DNA from: Dactylis glomerata
Taxonomy: Eukaryota > Streptophyta > Magnoliopsida > Poales > Poaceae
Direction: 5' to 3'
Assembly: GCA_007115705.1 (NCBI GenBank)
Contig: QXEO01000144.1
Coordinates: 512,243 to 576,242 of the forward strand
Length of the DNA: 64,000 nucleotides
In this document: one piece after another, positions 9,879-21,411 of the stretch
Layout: every line of letters starts with the position of its first letter
Numbering within the stretch: position 1 is the first letter of the stretch
The notes under the pieces: model-generated
Seen by the model: only the letters and a program-made list of their open reading frames with translations
The model's database searches: none
Told to the model about the DNA's origin: nothing
Translations under genes and position numbers: made by a program

Positions 9879-12535
9879 ATGTGTTCCATATTTTGTTTTT
9901 GATGCTCTCTATTGCTTTAAGTTCCTATATGGCGCCTTTGCCTCAAGCTCTTATATGGCGCTCACATGAGCATCTTTGCAAATTACTGCGCCTAGCTCAA
10001 AGGCGTTAAAGAAAAGCACTCTTGGGAGATAACCCATTGTTTTACTTTCAGTACTTTTTCTTTTATTTGAGTTTTGGAAGTCATTACTACTGTAATGACC
10101 GCTCCTTATCCTTTTTATTTCGTTGTTGTGCCAAGAGAAGCCTCTAATTTGAGTGAGGTAAGATTTGAGGATGTTGCTGTCCTGAAACAGTTTCTGGTGC
10201 TGCACCGTAAAAATTCGTGAAAATTCTCTGTATATCTTTTGGACCTGCTATTTCTTGTGCATATGCCCCAGGTTATATCCAAACTTTCATTAGTTGAACA
10301 CTTTTTGATTTGAGCAACATAAAACACCTCAAAAATTCGACCTTTGTCAGCTGTTCTGTTTTGACAGATTTCTGCCACTATTCGTTTTTGCCGCTTTATC
10401 GCTTTCTTTTTGAGTTCTTTTGATCATGGAACTTTTGGGGAAGTTGCTACAGTAGTATATACTTTATATGTGGTCTTTTTGGGTTGAAACCTGAAGCAAA
10501 AAGGGTTGATTCAATGTTATGCTTACACTAATGTTGCTAATAGAATTGTGTTTAGTTTTGTATGAAGGAAGTTTTCAAGTGTAGGGATTGGAGAATGATG
10601 AGATGAGATGAAGAATGGACAAAAGCTCAAGCTTGGGGATTCCCATGCATCACCCCAAGAAATATCCAAGAAGTACAAGCGTCAAAGCTTGGGGATGCCC
10701 CTGAGGCACCCCCTTCTTCATCGGCAAAAATCAGGTCACCTTTCAAGACACTATATTTTTATTGCTTCATGCACTATGCATTTTTCTTGGAGCATCAGTT
10801 GTTTTAGTTTTTAGTATTAGTTTAGTTTAGTTTGCTGCAATAAATGGTTAGATCACATCATGTTTCTTTTGGAGGAGATGAACTCGTTTTCATTGCCAAG
10901 AACACTCTAGTTTTCACTCTTATCGTTCAACGAGTGTTCTCTTTTTCTGCTACTGCGTTTAGCCTTTGTTTTTCGCCTTGATTTTTGTTCAAATCTTGTT
11001 TTATCTTTCCATAAAGGTGTATTTTGACCTCTGGTCCATGTTGGTTTTCCTCAAAAGAGTTTCCTCAAAAAGGTTTGAATGGTGTTGGAAAAGAGAAAAA
11101 GCTTTATGCAAAATAGTGGTACAAGAAGGAGCTTGTGTAGACTGCGGTTTAGGCTTTTTCATGTCATGCTTGATGTTTTTTTGATAGTATGCTTAGTGGT
11201 TTTGCTATAGCATGACTTGTCTCAAATAACTGAGATTGCTTAATGAGCCTTTGAAAAGATCATGCGTTGTTTTTATCGTTTGGAAGCATTATTTTGGTTT
11301 TCTCCTTGATGCTTTATTTGGGTTGACTTGGCGCATGCTCACACATGTTAGACTCATACAAAGTCGCCAATAGCCTCTATGATCATTTAGTTTTTGACTT
11401 TTGATGCCATCTTATGCTTCTTTTAATGTCGCTTTGTCGCTTTGCATGATTATGGCCATTATTGCTCTCTTAGTTGGTCGCTCCCAGTCTTTTGCTAGCC
11501 TTTGTTCTGTACTGAGTATGAGCTCTACTCATGCATCCAACTCCTAGAAACCAAGTTTGCCATTGTGTCCACTATAAACTCCTATGCATGGTATTTGTAA
11601 GTCATTCCAAAGTAAATTTTCATGTGCTACCTTTCAAAACTTTCAACTACTTCTCGTTTTGTGCCACTGTTTTTAGCTCATGGGGACGTAGTGGTCGGAT
11701 TTGCTATCTTCCATATTGCTTATTCCAAAAAGAAAAAAAAGAAAAAAGAAAGAAAAAAAGGCACTCCTCCATGGTATGTGAATGTTGGTGGGCACCCGAT
11801 GGAATCGGTTAGCCATGGTTTGTGAAAGGAAAAAAGGTGGGGAGGAGTGCCAAGCTTTATAAAAGAGCACAAAAGTGCCAATCTCTCTCTCAAAAACTTA
11901 CTTCATTTTTGTATGGAAGATAGTAAGAACCCCATTGCTAGTCGTTGACAAAGACAACCACCTCTCAAAACCAATTTTTATCTCTCTGTTTTACAAATGA
12001 AAAGCTCTAGCACATGTTAAATCACTGCTTCCCTCCGCGAAGGGCCTTTCTTTTACTTTTATGTTGAGTCACCACCTACTACCTTTATGCACCATTAAGA
12101 GAGCATAGTTGTCATTCTTAGTATAATGTGCATTGTCCCAAAGTTTTCATTGATTGATGCATATTGTTGGTTTCACTTGTTCTTAAATTATTTGTATCTA
12201 GTCGCCCTCTTAAACTTGAAGGTGTCCTTTGCATTTATGTTTTGCTCTCCATGAAGGACAAGCTGAAAACCATTTGTATGTTTTTCCTTATGATTTGAAC
12301 ACACGTTTGACTTTCATTGTTTCATTTTTCATCATCTTTCGTTTGTGTTCTTTTCATGTTATAACATGGTTGCTAAGTTTTTATTGTCAAGATTATATCT
12401 TTCATGCCCATGTTTTAAGTTCTTTTGATCCCAGCTCACAACGCTTACATATATGATCAAGATTGTGTAGGTGCATGTCACCTCAAAAATTATTTCTTTT
12501 GTTATCACTTACCTACTCGAGGACGAGCAGGACTT
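9879..12535 (+). other. A2 noncoding internal region
   Basis: From about 9985 this is the reverse complement of the A1, A3 and A4 3' regions, with no convincing ORF. Between about 11540 and 12030 it carries the shorter segment shared with A5 (55313-55800) in place of the ~850 bp segment of A1, A3 and A4. PPT-like motifs lie at 10629 and 10685. Confidence 0.65.
11726..11760 (+). repeat. A-rich simple repeat in A2
   Basis: An impure run of A with interspersed G. The complementary T-rich run is in A5 at 55569-55606, showing it is an old part of this subfamily. Confidence 0.8.
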
Positions 12536-12549
12536 AAGCTTGGGGATGC
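12536..12549 (+). other. A2 polypurine tract
   Basis: AAGCTTGGGGATGC immediately before the LTR start TGATACGTCTC at 12550. Confidence 0.75.
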
Positions 12550-13804
12550 TGATACGTCTCAAACGTATCTATAATTTTTGATGCTCCATGCTTGTTTTTA
12601 CACCATTTGCCTTGTGTTTCGTTACACTTCGTGGGGTTTTTATGCGATTTCCGGAACTAACCTATTGACAAGATGCCACAGTGCCAGTTCCCTGTTTTCT
12701 GCTGTTTTTGTGTTTCAGAAAAGCTACACAGGAAATATTCTCGGAATTGGACGAAACAAGTTCCTAAAGTCTTATTTTCCCCAGAAGCTTCCAGAGATCC
12801 GAAGAGGCGAAGGAGAGGGGCCACAGGCCAGCCTCACACTTGGCCAGCGCGGCCCAGGCCCTGGCCGCACCGCCTAGGTGTGAGGAGGCATGGGGTCACT
12901 CCTGACGATGCCCCTTCGCCTATATAAAGCCTCGGGACGGAAAACCCTAAAGGAGTCGACATTTTTCCCAGAACAGTTCCGCAGCTCCGCCGCCGTCGAA
13001 GACAAATTTCGGGGGACAGAAGTCTCTGTTTCGGCACCCTGCCGGGATGGGGAAGTGCCCCCGGAGCCATCTCCATCGGTCTCCATCGCCGTCTCCGCCG
13101 TCTCCATTGACCTTGCTGCCTCCTATGATGAGGAGGGAGTAGTTCATCCCCGGGGCTGAGGGCTCTACCGGTAGCTATGTGGTTCACCTCTCTCTCCCAT
13201 GATGTGATCTTTATGTGATCGTGAGCTTTGTATCTAGTTGAATTGGTAGATGTTATTATTCAGATATTATGCTACTCCTATGCTTTATTATTGTACTCTC
13301 CGGAGATACCTCGTATCATGGTGTAAAGGTGACTAGTGTGTGCATCATGTGTATCTTTTTGGTTAATGTCTCTATGAATGTGGTGTTTGTTGGAACCATC
13401 TAGTGCGTTCACGGTGATAGTGTGGGACAATCTAGTTTGGGTACATACGGACTTTGAGGAGTGCTTCGTAGCCCTACGCATGATTATTGTATGTTTTCCA
13501 TTGGAGAATTGTTTGAGTTGCATATTGATGATAGCATCTATTGGTTCAATTATGTTATATTTGTTGGGAGTGTGTCCACTAGTGCACCTAAACATCTTAC
13601 AAGTGTATTGGGTGTGTTGGGGACACAAGAGACTCTCTGTATCGTAATTGCAGGGTTGTTTGAGAGGGATAGCTTTGACCTCTTCCTCCCTGAGTTCGAT
13701 AAACCTTGGGTGATCCACTTAAGGGAAACTTGCTGCTGTTCTACAAACCTCTGCACTTGGAGGCCCAACACTGTCTACAAGAACAGACGCGTGCGTAGAC
13801 ATCA
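12550..13804 (+). repeat. A2 3' LTR (1255 bp, divergent 3' half)
   Basis: It starts TGATACGTCTC and ends CATCA. The first ~600 bp are close to the other A LTRs, but from about 13140 the sequence is unrelated to them. The end (gcgtgcgtagacatca) is one I recall from other Triticeae gypsy LTRs. It looks like an LTR recombined between two families. Confidence 0.8.
12921..12929 (+). promoter_or_regulatory. TATA box of the A2 LTR
   Basis: TATATAAAG follows the GC-rich block of the LTR and is a strong plant TATA match. Confidence 0.65.
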
Positions 13805-15333
13805 GGCCTCCTCTTCCAGTACATCTCCGTGAATGTCGGCTCTTTTCTGCAGCAATCCGAGTGTGGCCGCGCACTCCTTCCGGCTTCGACAGCCAAACAC
13901 TCGCCCTTTGCATCTGCTGTGCACCCTCGTCATGTTCAGTCAAGCCCAAGGTACCAGCTTGCAACATGTGTTCAAGTTCAGCTCGACCTTCTATCTAACA
14001 AGATCCGGAGCATAGCACAACTGGTTCGTTCCTTCTACAGCAGCATGAGATCTTTGGTTCGAATTCTATCTGAGGCATAGCCTCATCCTTTTGTCCTATT
14101 TTCTTGTACAGCTAACATGCGGGTCCCACCCTTGTCCAGTCAGCGCCACCTCCTCTCCTTGGCCCCGCCGGGCAGCGACCCTTCTGGGTTCCAATCGGTG
14201 AGAAAAGTCTCAGCGAATTCTCTGTTTATAAGAAAATTGCTGCAAATATGTTTATCTTGCAAAATTCATATCTTTGAATCCATAACTCGGAATACAAAAT
14301 ATTTTATATGAAAATTTATCAGAAAAATGTGAAGAATCTGAATATGACATTCATATCCCTGTTAGCATCTCGCATCATATAATGACGTGGTAGTTTGCAT
14401 ATCACGTAATACATAATATATGGAGTATTTGGGTATTACCAAATATGGTTACCCCACTTCATTTAATTTTGTGTAGCTCACCCATGCCTTGTCTTTGCCA
14501 TGCTAATCAACATTTAAATTTTCCGAGTAGTAAAATAACTTGAATCTAATGTGCGTGTGTGTTGGAATTTCGATTCCGCTTAATTTGGATAAGTTGCATT
14601 GCATCATAATTGCCATGACATGCATACATGTTTCACATGATCATGCCGATTCTTTTGCGTAGTAGTAAGTGTTGCATCCGTTGTTTGTTGTAGCAATTTG
14701 CTTCTTCCCGGATAGGACGCTTCGTGGTGATGTGAGAAACAACAAGTTCTACGGGGTGTTCCCCGACAATCTCGATAGGCAAGCTCTCCCGCCCCTTACC
14801 AACCTATAGGGGTACTTATTACCTATATGTGTTTATTCTTTATGCCTTATGCTAGCCTTGTGTTTCGATGCTTTGTTCGAGTCACGTTTCCTATCCACCT
14901 GTTTCCCCAAAGCAAAACTATATTTCTGCCACCTCCCGCCTATTACCTTTTGCTTGTTGTTTGAGTTGGCCTTGCGAGTCGTAGGCATGCTTAGGTTGTT
15001 TCCAGTTGTTTTATCTTATCGGGTTGTTGGGAAGTTTGTCACATGCTCTACTTGATATATGAGATGGATATGAATTGGAGATAAGTTGGATATTAGATGT
15101 TGTAAATAAACATGATTTAATTATGTTACATCTACACTTGTTAAAGCAGAGGCATCGGTGAGTCATTTAGCCTATTTTACGACGGCTCACTTGTGTCCCC
15201 TAGGACCCCGAGTTCGCATGAAATGTTCTAAGCTGAGTGCACTAACCACTCGTGGAGATGCCGTGGGGTCTCCCTTGACTTACTACTTTTTCTCGAGTTA
15301 GTTTACCGGGGGCCACAACACTGTATTTATATT

Positions 15334-15498
15334 GGGATTTCTATTTTCGTGCCCTCGGGTCCTTAGTTGTACTCAGTTTTCCCCAGCTCCTTAGTTTTTC
15401 CTCAGTTTTCCCCAAGCCCTTGTCTAAAACCCTCACAAGGAGCTCGGACGGGAGGAATCCCGTTCAGTTGACCGTTCCGTGCTGACGAGTGGGGCCGC
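15334..15498 (+). repeat. M left terminal inverted repeat
   Basis: About 165 bp, imperfectly inverted at 20027-20194. The outer ~55 bp are nearly identical. It contains repeated cagttttcccc-type motifs, possible transposase binding sites. Confidence 0.9.
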
Positions 15499-16555
15499 GT
15501 CGTGTGGGGCTGGTAGAAAGGGACTGCGTGGGACAGGACGAGACCGTGTTTGGTCATACGAGCGGAGCGGGGGCCGTAGCATGTGGGGCCGTAGCGTGTG
15601 GAGCCATGTGGGTCCGGGACGTGGGCACGAGTGGTTTCTGTCTCTTTCGCCCAGATTAGCAGTTTTCAATGCACCTTTTTCCTCTCTCTCGCTCGATCTC
15701 ATTCATTCTTGATTGCCCAAATTGGTAGCAAATCTAGAGCAGCTTCTTGTTCTGTTTTTTAACGCCATTCATTTCTTTATGCCTTCATTTTTACCCAATC
15801 AGGTAGGAAATCTAGGGCACAAATCCAGAGAAAATATAGGATAAGCTGCATACAGCAGCCAACATAGCATAGATATCATCACGACAGATCCAACAGTACT
15901 ACCGATAGATCCAACATAAGCTACATTTTACATGAATTTAAGCTTGGAGGCTGCGCAGGTGAATCCCAAGTGCTTTGTGTTTGGCCATGAACGCATGCAC
16001 GTTCACGGTCATTCCAACTCTAGCGCCGCCAATGGCTCTGCCAATGGATTCATCATGGTTCACCAAGCAGTTGAAGTCAGTGGCGCGGAGCCTCCTATTG
16101 CAGAAGGGGCACCTGTAAATGCCTCGAGGAAAGTGGCCATCGTAATGGCTGGACTGCAGCCTCCTGAGGACGTGATGAGTCTTGGTGTGGAAGGACTCGT
16201 CGTCGCTGTCAACGTCGCTGCTCTGCACCTGTCACGTAGCACCAAAGATCGAAAAACACGGAGTCAATTGCAGCGATGATGGAACAGAGAGTGAACAAAA
16301 GATCATGCATGATAATATGGGCACGAAAAAAAGAGGTAGCCTCAGTTTCATTGGACATACTTATATCCAGGATTTGAGTCACTAAACCAAAGATCATGCA
16401 CAACAAATTTGTACACACCAATTGTTCAATGACCAAACCCTGAATCAATTTGTGCCCAAATATTCATCATCATCGGCACAAATTAACCGGATGGGATTGA
16501 TTACTCACATAAGTTAACCGAATCTTAAACAAAAGCAAATCACAAACACTAATAA

Positions 16556-16770
16556 CACAAGATCTAGAACTAGGAATAGATGAACCCTAATAATGCAAGA
16601 TCTAACACAAAAGGATTGAACTAGGAACAGACAAACCCTAATAACGCAAGATCTAACACAAAAGGATAGAACTAGGAACAGACAAACCCTAATAACGCAA
16701 GATCTAACACAAAAGGATTGAACTAGGAATACACGAACCCTAATAACGCAAGATCTAACACAAAAGGATT
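16556..16770 (-). repeat. ~50 bp tandem repeats in the cargo-1 intron
   Basis: Units starting caagatcta recur near 16559, 16598, 16648, 16698 and 16748. The first unit is short and diverged; the others have a period of about 50 bp. Confidence 0.8.
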
Positions 16771-16879
16771 GAAATGGGATAAGAACAAGGGAACAAAGGG
16801 TTACCTCCGGCTCGTCGTCGATGATGCTGGTGTCGTAGGGGTTCTCCAACGCGATGTACGTCACTGGTTCGTACGGGTC

Positions 16880-17140
16880 CCAATCGACGGGGCCTGGACG
16901 GGGGCCTGGACGGGGGCGGCGGCCAATGCGCCGGCGGCTGATGCGCCGACGGCTGATGCGCCGGCGGCTACGTCGGAAGCAGCGATGGGGGCCTGGATGG
17001 GGGCGGCGGCCGATGCGCCGGCGGCTGATGCGCCGGCGGCTGAGGCGCCGGCGGCTACGTTGGAAGCAGCGACGGGGGCCTGGACGGGGGCGGCGGCCGA
17101 TGCGCCGGCGGCTGATGCACCGGCGGTTACGTCGGAAGCG
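16880..17140 (-). repeat. GC-rich coding minisatellite in cargo-1 exon 1
   Basis: About three units of 72-87 bp, each a run of 'gccggcggctgatgc' words followed by 'gtcggaagcagcga'. On the minus strand the repeat encodes Ala/Gly/Ser/Pro-rich sequence (SAAGASAA, APVQAP). Length change here probably explains the frame problem of cargo 1. Confidence 0.75.
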
Positions 17141-17169
17141 CCGACAATGGGCATCTCATTCTTCTCCAT

Positions 17170-18202
17170 CGCCGGGGTTTTTTCTTTGGGGTTTTTTCTT
17201 CGGTTGTGGAGAAGATGATGGGACAGGAGAGGCGGTTACAGTGAGAATGAGAGAGTGGGCGAGCGTCGAGGGAGAGAAAGAGGGGCTCTATAAAGACGAA
17301 GGTGGCGTGTACCGCAACACGCATCCGCGACACGAGGCTAACCCTGGGACGTTTGGTGTACTCACTTATAACCTCGGGCCTTATACAGAAATTTTATCTG
17401 TACTCAGTTTTCCCCTCGAGTACTTAGACTGGCAAGTGCAATATACTCAGTTCTACCCTCAAGTAGCTGGTCAATAGAGAGTCAACAAATGAGATTAACA
17501 TAGCTAATTGAGTCATTTCATGCGCAAAAAAATCCAAAAAAAAATAAAAACATAGTGGCACCTACTCATGGAGTCTTCCTACGCAACCTGCCACGTAGGA
17601 AACCTTAACAAACATAGATAAATCAAGTTTTACCACAAATTGCCACTTCTCAGAATCACTAGTAGCTATGAAGATGCATGGTTTTCCACTCAAACCCCTT
17701 TGTAAAACATCTTCCCCAAAACATAGTTTGTCTAAATGAGGCCATAATTGTCACACTCATGTGTATTTGAATTGCAAATAATTTGATGTAGCCCAATATG
17801 AATTATATTGTACAAAACACACATTTTTCATTTTGTAATTCTTTTGTTTGAATCCCTTAGTCTATTTACTATTTACGTGCCCATGGTTTCTTAGTACTAC
17901 TCAGTTTTGCCCTCAAGTACTGTCACAAATGCTCACAGAAGCCTAAACTTATCCTGATTGGTTGAGCCATTGTCACACGGATTGACTCTACCAACCGTTG
18001 ATCCACTGATCTAATGGGCAGTATACCCCTCTCCGTCTCTTCGTGGCCACCCCTCTCTCTCTCTTCGTGGCCACCTCTCTCTCTCTCTCTGTTGGTGGAC
18101 AGTGCCACCCCTCTATTTATGTGCAATAACGAGTTTGCCACGTAACTATATTCCCTCTATTTATGCATTATTTTCCATGATCTAAAAATATTAAACTAAA
18201 AA
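17170..18202. other. M spacer, no gene seen
   Basis: Sequence upstream of cargo 1 and a low-complexity CT-rich patch (about 18030-18095) with repeats of 'ctcttcgtggccacc'. I see no coding signal on either strand. Confidence 0.5.
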
Positions 18203-19085
18203 GTGGTATAATTTTGGTGTAAACAAGAGACATACATATTTGCGGATTTCGGTGAATGCATTATTTGTCACCCCTCCAACAATTATCAACTCTCTTTAGC
18301 ATTCCTTTTCTTTTAGGGAATATAGTTTAGAATATAGTTTGTGGTATAATTTTGGTATAAACATGAGGCATACATATTTGAGGGATTTCGGTGAATGGAT
18401 TATTTATCACCCCTCTAACAATTATCAACTATCTTTAGCATTTCTTTTCTTTTAGGGAATATAGTTTTGGTAATTTGAAACGGCCCAAAAGTGATATAAT
18501 TTTGGTAGAAACATGAGACATACATATTTGGCATATTTGGGGGATTTCGGTGAATGGATTATTTATCACCCCTCTAACAATTATCAACTTTCTTTAGCAT
18601 TCCTTTTCTTTTAGGGAATATAGTTTTGGTAATTTGAAACGGCCCAAAAGTGGTATAATTTTGGTAGAAACATGAGACATACATATTTGGCATATTTGGG
18701 GGATTTCGGTGAATGGATTATTTATCACCCCTCTAACAATTATCAACTTTCTTTAGCATTCCTTTTCTTTTAGGGAATATAGTTTTGGTAATTTGAAACG
18801 GCCCAAAAGTGGTATAATTTTGGTAGAAACATGAGACATACATATTTGGCATATTTGGGGGATTTCGGTAAATGGATTATTTATCACCCCTCTAACAATT
18901 ATCAACTTTCTTTAGCATTCCTTTTCTTTTAGGGAATATAGTTTGGGATATAGTTTTGGTTATTTGAAACATCCCAAAAGTGGTATAATTTTGGTATAAA
19001 CATGAGACATACATATTTGTGGGATTTCGGTGAATGCATTATTTGTCACCCCTCTAACAATTATCAACTATCTTTAGCATTCCTA
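18203..19085 (+). repeat. ~159 bp minisatellite inside M
   Basis: Six copies start gtggtataatttt (gtgatata once) at 18203, 18341, 18491, 18650, 18809 and 18980. The central spacings are 159 bp and the outer ones 138-171 bp through small indels. Each unit contains 'ggatttcggtgaatg' and 'cttttcttttaggg'. The inner units are nearly identical and the edge units diverged, typical of unequal exchange. Confidence 0.9.
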
Positions 19086-19244
19086 TATTCCCTAACACTT
19101 ATTTTTTTTGGTATTTTCGGTGAATGCACACACTAACTTTGAAAACAACTACAAGTACATGTAACTGAATAATGGATTTGTAACAAGGGATCCCTTGTAA
19201 CAACTTCTAGCGCCTGATGAGCAATGATAAGAATCCGATCGCAA

Positions 19245-19800
19245 TTATACAACAACAAAAAAACCAGCCATCAGATTAGCTTGCTTCTTCAACTCGATCA
19301 GCTGCCTTAACTGCTTGTTCATTTTCTTCAGTTCTCCCTTCACTTCCACCAGTTCTGCATTGGGAGCATTAGGCATAATCGGAACGGCTCCTCTCTCCGC
19401 CGCATTCTCTATAGCAAGTCCCCCCTCCCAAATTGCGCTCCCCAATAGCGCCAATTGATTCCTGCAATTGAAGCCTCTAAACATACACATCGATCTACTC
19501 GAAATACCTGCATTTCTTTAGGATGTGAAAACAACAACGTGAACCCTAAATCCCAAATTCAAGGGAATAACAAGAAAATCGAGAGAAAACAGAGCAATTG
19601 GAGTGAGATCTAACCTTATCCCCCTCTCTATATGGCAAGCTCTCGCATGCAAGGAACTCACGTCCACGGTTGCCGTTGTCGTTCGTCTTACAGATCGACC
19701 GCTTCAGAGGCTCCTAGCGTGGGCAGTCAGGACATCTTGTCAAAGGCACGGGTCCATACTGCGGCCATGCAGAATGGTAGCTCGAAGAGAAACTAGACAT
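19245..19800 (-). pseudogene. M cargo 2: broken GRF-type zinc-finger gene
   Basis: Exon 1 (ATG at 19800 to a donor at 19615/19614) encodes a Ser-rich start, RCPDCPR, then GNRGREFLACES, the pattern of plant GRF zinc fingers. A TAG codon interrupts the frame right after the first Cys pair. A second exon (19461 to 19245) encodes a Lys/Leu heptad-like coiled coil (ELKKMNKQLRQLIELKKQ) and a short hydrophobic end, as in the repeat-associated GRF proteins common in cereals. The second half of the finger is missing: the gap is only ~150 bp. So this is a captured, truncated, non-functional copy. Confidence 0.55.
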
Positions 19801-20026
19801 CACCCGCCTACCGGAGAAGGGCTGCCACTGGCAGAGAAGAAGAACAATGGGGTGCGGGGAAAGAAAAGGGAAGCAATGGCACGGGCACGGCCGCAGGGCT
19901 GGCTCGGGCTCCCATTTTTCAACGGTCACCTGGGTAAGCTGTGGGTCCGTCGCGCTAATGTGGACAAGTTGTGGGTCCCACGATGATCTGGATAAGTGGA
20001 GATGTGTCCACTGCGGGGCACCAACA

Positions 20027-20194
20027 GCGGCCCCACTTGCCAGCACCAACCAACAATCAACTAAACAGGATTCCTCCCGTCCGAGCTCCTTGTGAGGGTT
20101 TCAGATAAGGACTTGGGCAAAACTGAGGAAAAACTAAGCGGCTGGGGAAAACTGAGCACAACTAAGGACCCGAGGGCACGAAAATAGAAATCCC
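20027..20194 (-). repeat. M right terminal inverted repeat
   Basis: Reverse complement of 15334-15498 with scattered mismatches. It ends gaaatccc at 20194. Confidence 0.9.
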
Positions 20195-21411
20195 ATTTAC
20201 ATTTGGATCCGCATTTGGTTTGAGTTACCAGTGATGGTGCTTAAGGTTCTAAGTCCCCTCAAAAAGGTGTGGTTGTGTCACCTCGGATGGTTGGCAGGTT
20301 TATTTGCTTGCGGTACGTTTTTCTGTGAAGCTGGCGGACCTCTCAGATGGGCTCTCTGCCAGACTTCTCCGTTCTCGCAAACTTCTGAGTCCGTCTTCGG
20401 AGCTTGGCCGACTTCGTTACGGGTAGCTTAGTAGGGTGGCCCCCCTAAACTCTCTCATAGAACTAGCAACGGTCTTGTCGTGATATCCTGCCCTTGTCTA
20501 GGTTGGATTGATCGAGCGTGTATGGGTACATTGGTGCACCCCTGCAGGGTAAATCTTTTCGAAAAGCCGTGTCCGCGGTTATGGACGACTTGGAGCCGTT
20601 CTACTCGATCATACAACAACTTGCACTTAATTGATGATAAAAAGTGGCATAGTAAATAGTTCTACTACAATAATAAATTGTTATAAAACTGTCAATCGTG
20701 TGAGTGCCTTTGATATTGCTTCTTCGTGTGGTCAGAACAAGGTGATTCATCGGCTAGGTTATGTTTGTTGTAGTATTCTAGTTGGTTCCTTTATGCGCTC
20801 TCTTATCTTATTCTGATTAGACGGAAGTTGTAGAGTGTCCCTATAGGTCCTTTAGTGCTTGCTCGCTGCCGCTTAACCCCACCATACAGCCGACGTCCTT
20901 TTGAGTCTCTCAAGCTTGTCTGCATACCTCACGTACAAAGATGGCTTGTTGACTACGCTTTATACGTCTTGAAGTCTTGCTAAGTACTTCATACTTATTG
21001 CTGCTCGTCTCGGATTTTTGCCAGAGCAGGTTTGAAGACAGGTACATGGAAGCGATGACGTTAGCAAGGTTACCCTTTCGGCTTGGCCTGGGCAGGGTTA
21101 TAGACGCCATCGTTTATTTTCAGGCCTCTTAGGCCCATTTGTATTCTTATCCGTACTCGGATACTATTTTGCTTTATGTATGATTTGGATCTTTGTATGT
21201 ATATTTGGATTCTTGACTCGTGGAGTCTTTGTGGTTATATATTCTTTTTGTGGGTTCCATCGTGAACTTGTGTAACATTACTACCTTGATTCCACCCGCA
21301 TAATGTGTATGTTGCGACGTGCACATTTGCTTGGTGGGCGTTTCCAAAGCGACATCATGCGAATTGTGGCGTGATTGCTATAATTCGCAAGGTGCTGATT
21401 TTGGGGCGTCA

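Larger units (their letters stand above)
9879..13804 (+). mobile_element. A2: 3' part of a plus-strand gypsy element
   Basis: The conserved A-family noncoding region in plus orientation, then PPT and 3' LTR. The left side is cut exactly at the LTR start of A1 (9878), so A1 inserted into A2; the 5' LTR and any gag should lie left of the window. The LTR end at 13804 abuts partial LTR B1, so A2 itself inserted into B. Confidence 0.75.
15938..17169 (-). pseudogene. M cargo 1: possible zf-XS-type zinc-finger gene, two exons
   Basis: Exon 2 (16228 to 15938) is a clean ~96-codon frame with CPFC followed by a spaced His and a basic helix (AFMAKHKALGIHL), resembling zf-XS fingers of plant SGS3-like proteins. 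The acceptor is CAG before 16228. Exon 1 ends at a good donor (GAG/gtaacc at 16805/16804) with a phase that joins exon 2 in frame. The ATG at 17169 opens an Ala/Pro-rich repeat frame, but reaching the exon-1 end (EPVTYIALENPYD) needs a frame change inside the GC-rich repeat, so the copy looks broken or its start is elsewhere. Function unknown; family assignment from memory. Confidence 0.45.
15334..20194. mobile_element. M: Mutator-like element carrying gene fragments (Pack-MULE type)
   Basis: 4861 bp bounded by long inverted repeats that start GGGATTTCTATTTTCG, with a 9 bp target duplication. No MuDR-type transposase frame is visible, so it is non-autonomous. Its cargo is a two-exon zinc-finger-like gene, a ~159 bp minisatellite and a broken GRF-type gene, both genes on the minus strand. 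The precise empty site in the other LTR of B proves insertion after B's LTRs were formed. Confidence 0.9.
15325..20203. repeat. 9 bp target-site duplication of M
   Basis: atttatatt at 15325-15333 and atttacatt at 20195-20203 (one mismatch) flank M. The empty site in the right LTR of B near 24614 has a single copy, atttacatt. Nine bp is the typical Mutator duplication. Confidence 0.9.
13805..21411 (+). repeat. B left LTR, truncated and interrupted
   Basis: 13805-15333 and 20195-21411 match 23094-25829 of the right LTR nearly base for base. The gap is exactly the Mutator-like element M plus one 9 bp target copy; subtracting it gives the same length (about 2736 bp) as the matching part of the right LTR. 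It ends ggggcgtca at 21411. Confidence 0.9.

Noticed and set aside
16556..16770. Regular ~50 bp repeats as a CRISPR-like array
   Set aside because: Units are contiguous with no unique spacers and lie in an intron-like region of a plant Mutator element.
16854..17477. 207-codon plus-strand frame with repeated RRRLMRRR
   Set aside because: It is the complement of the GC-rich coding repeat of cargo 1; the minus strand has splice sites and domain signal, the plus strand has none.
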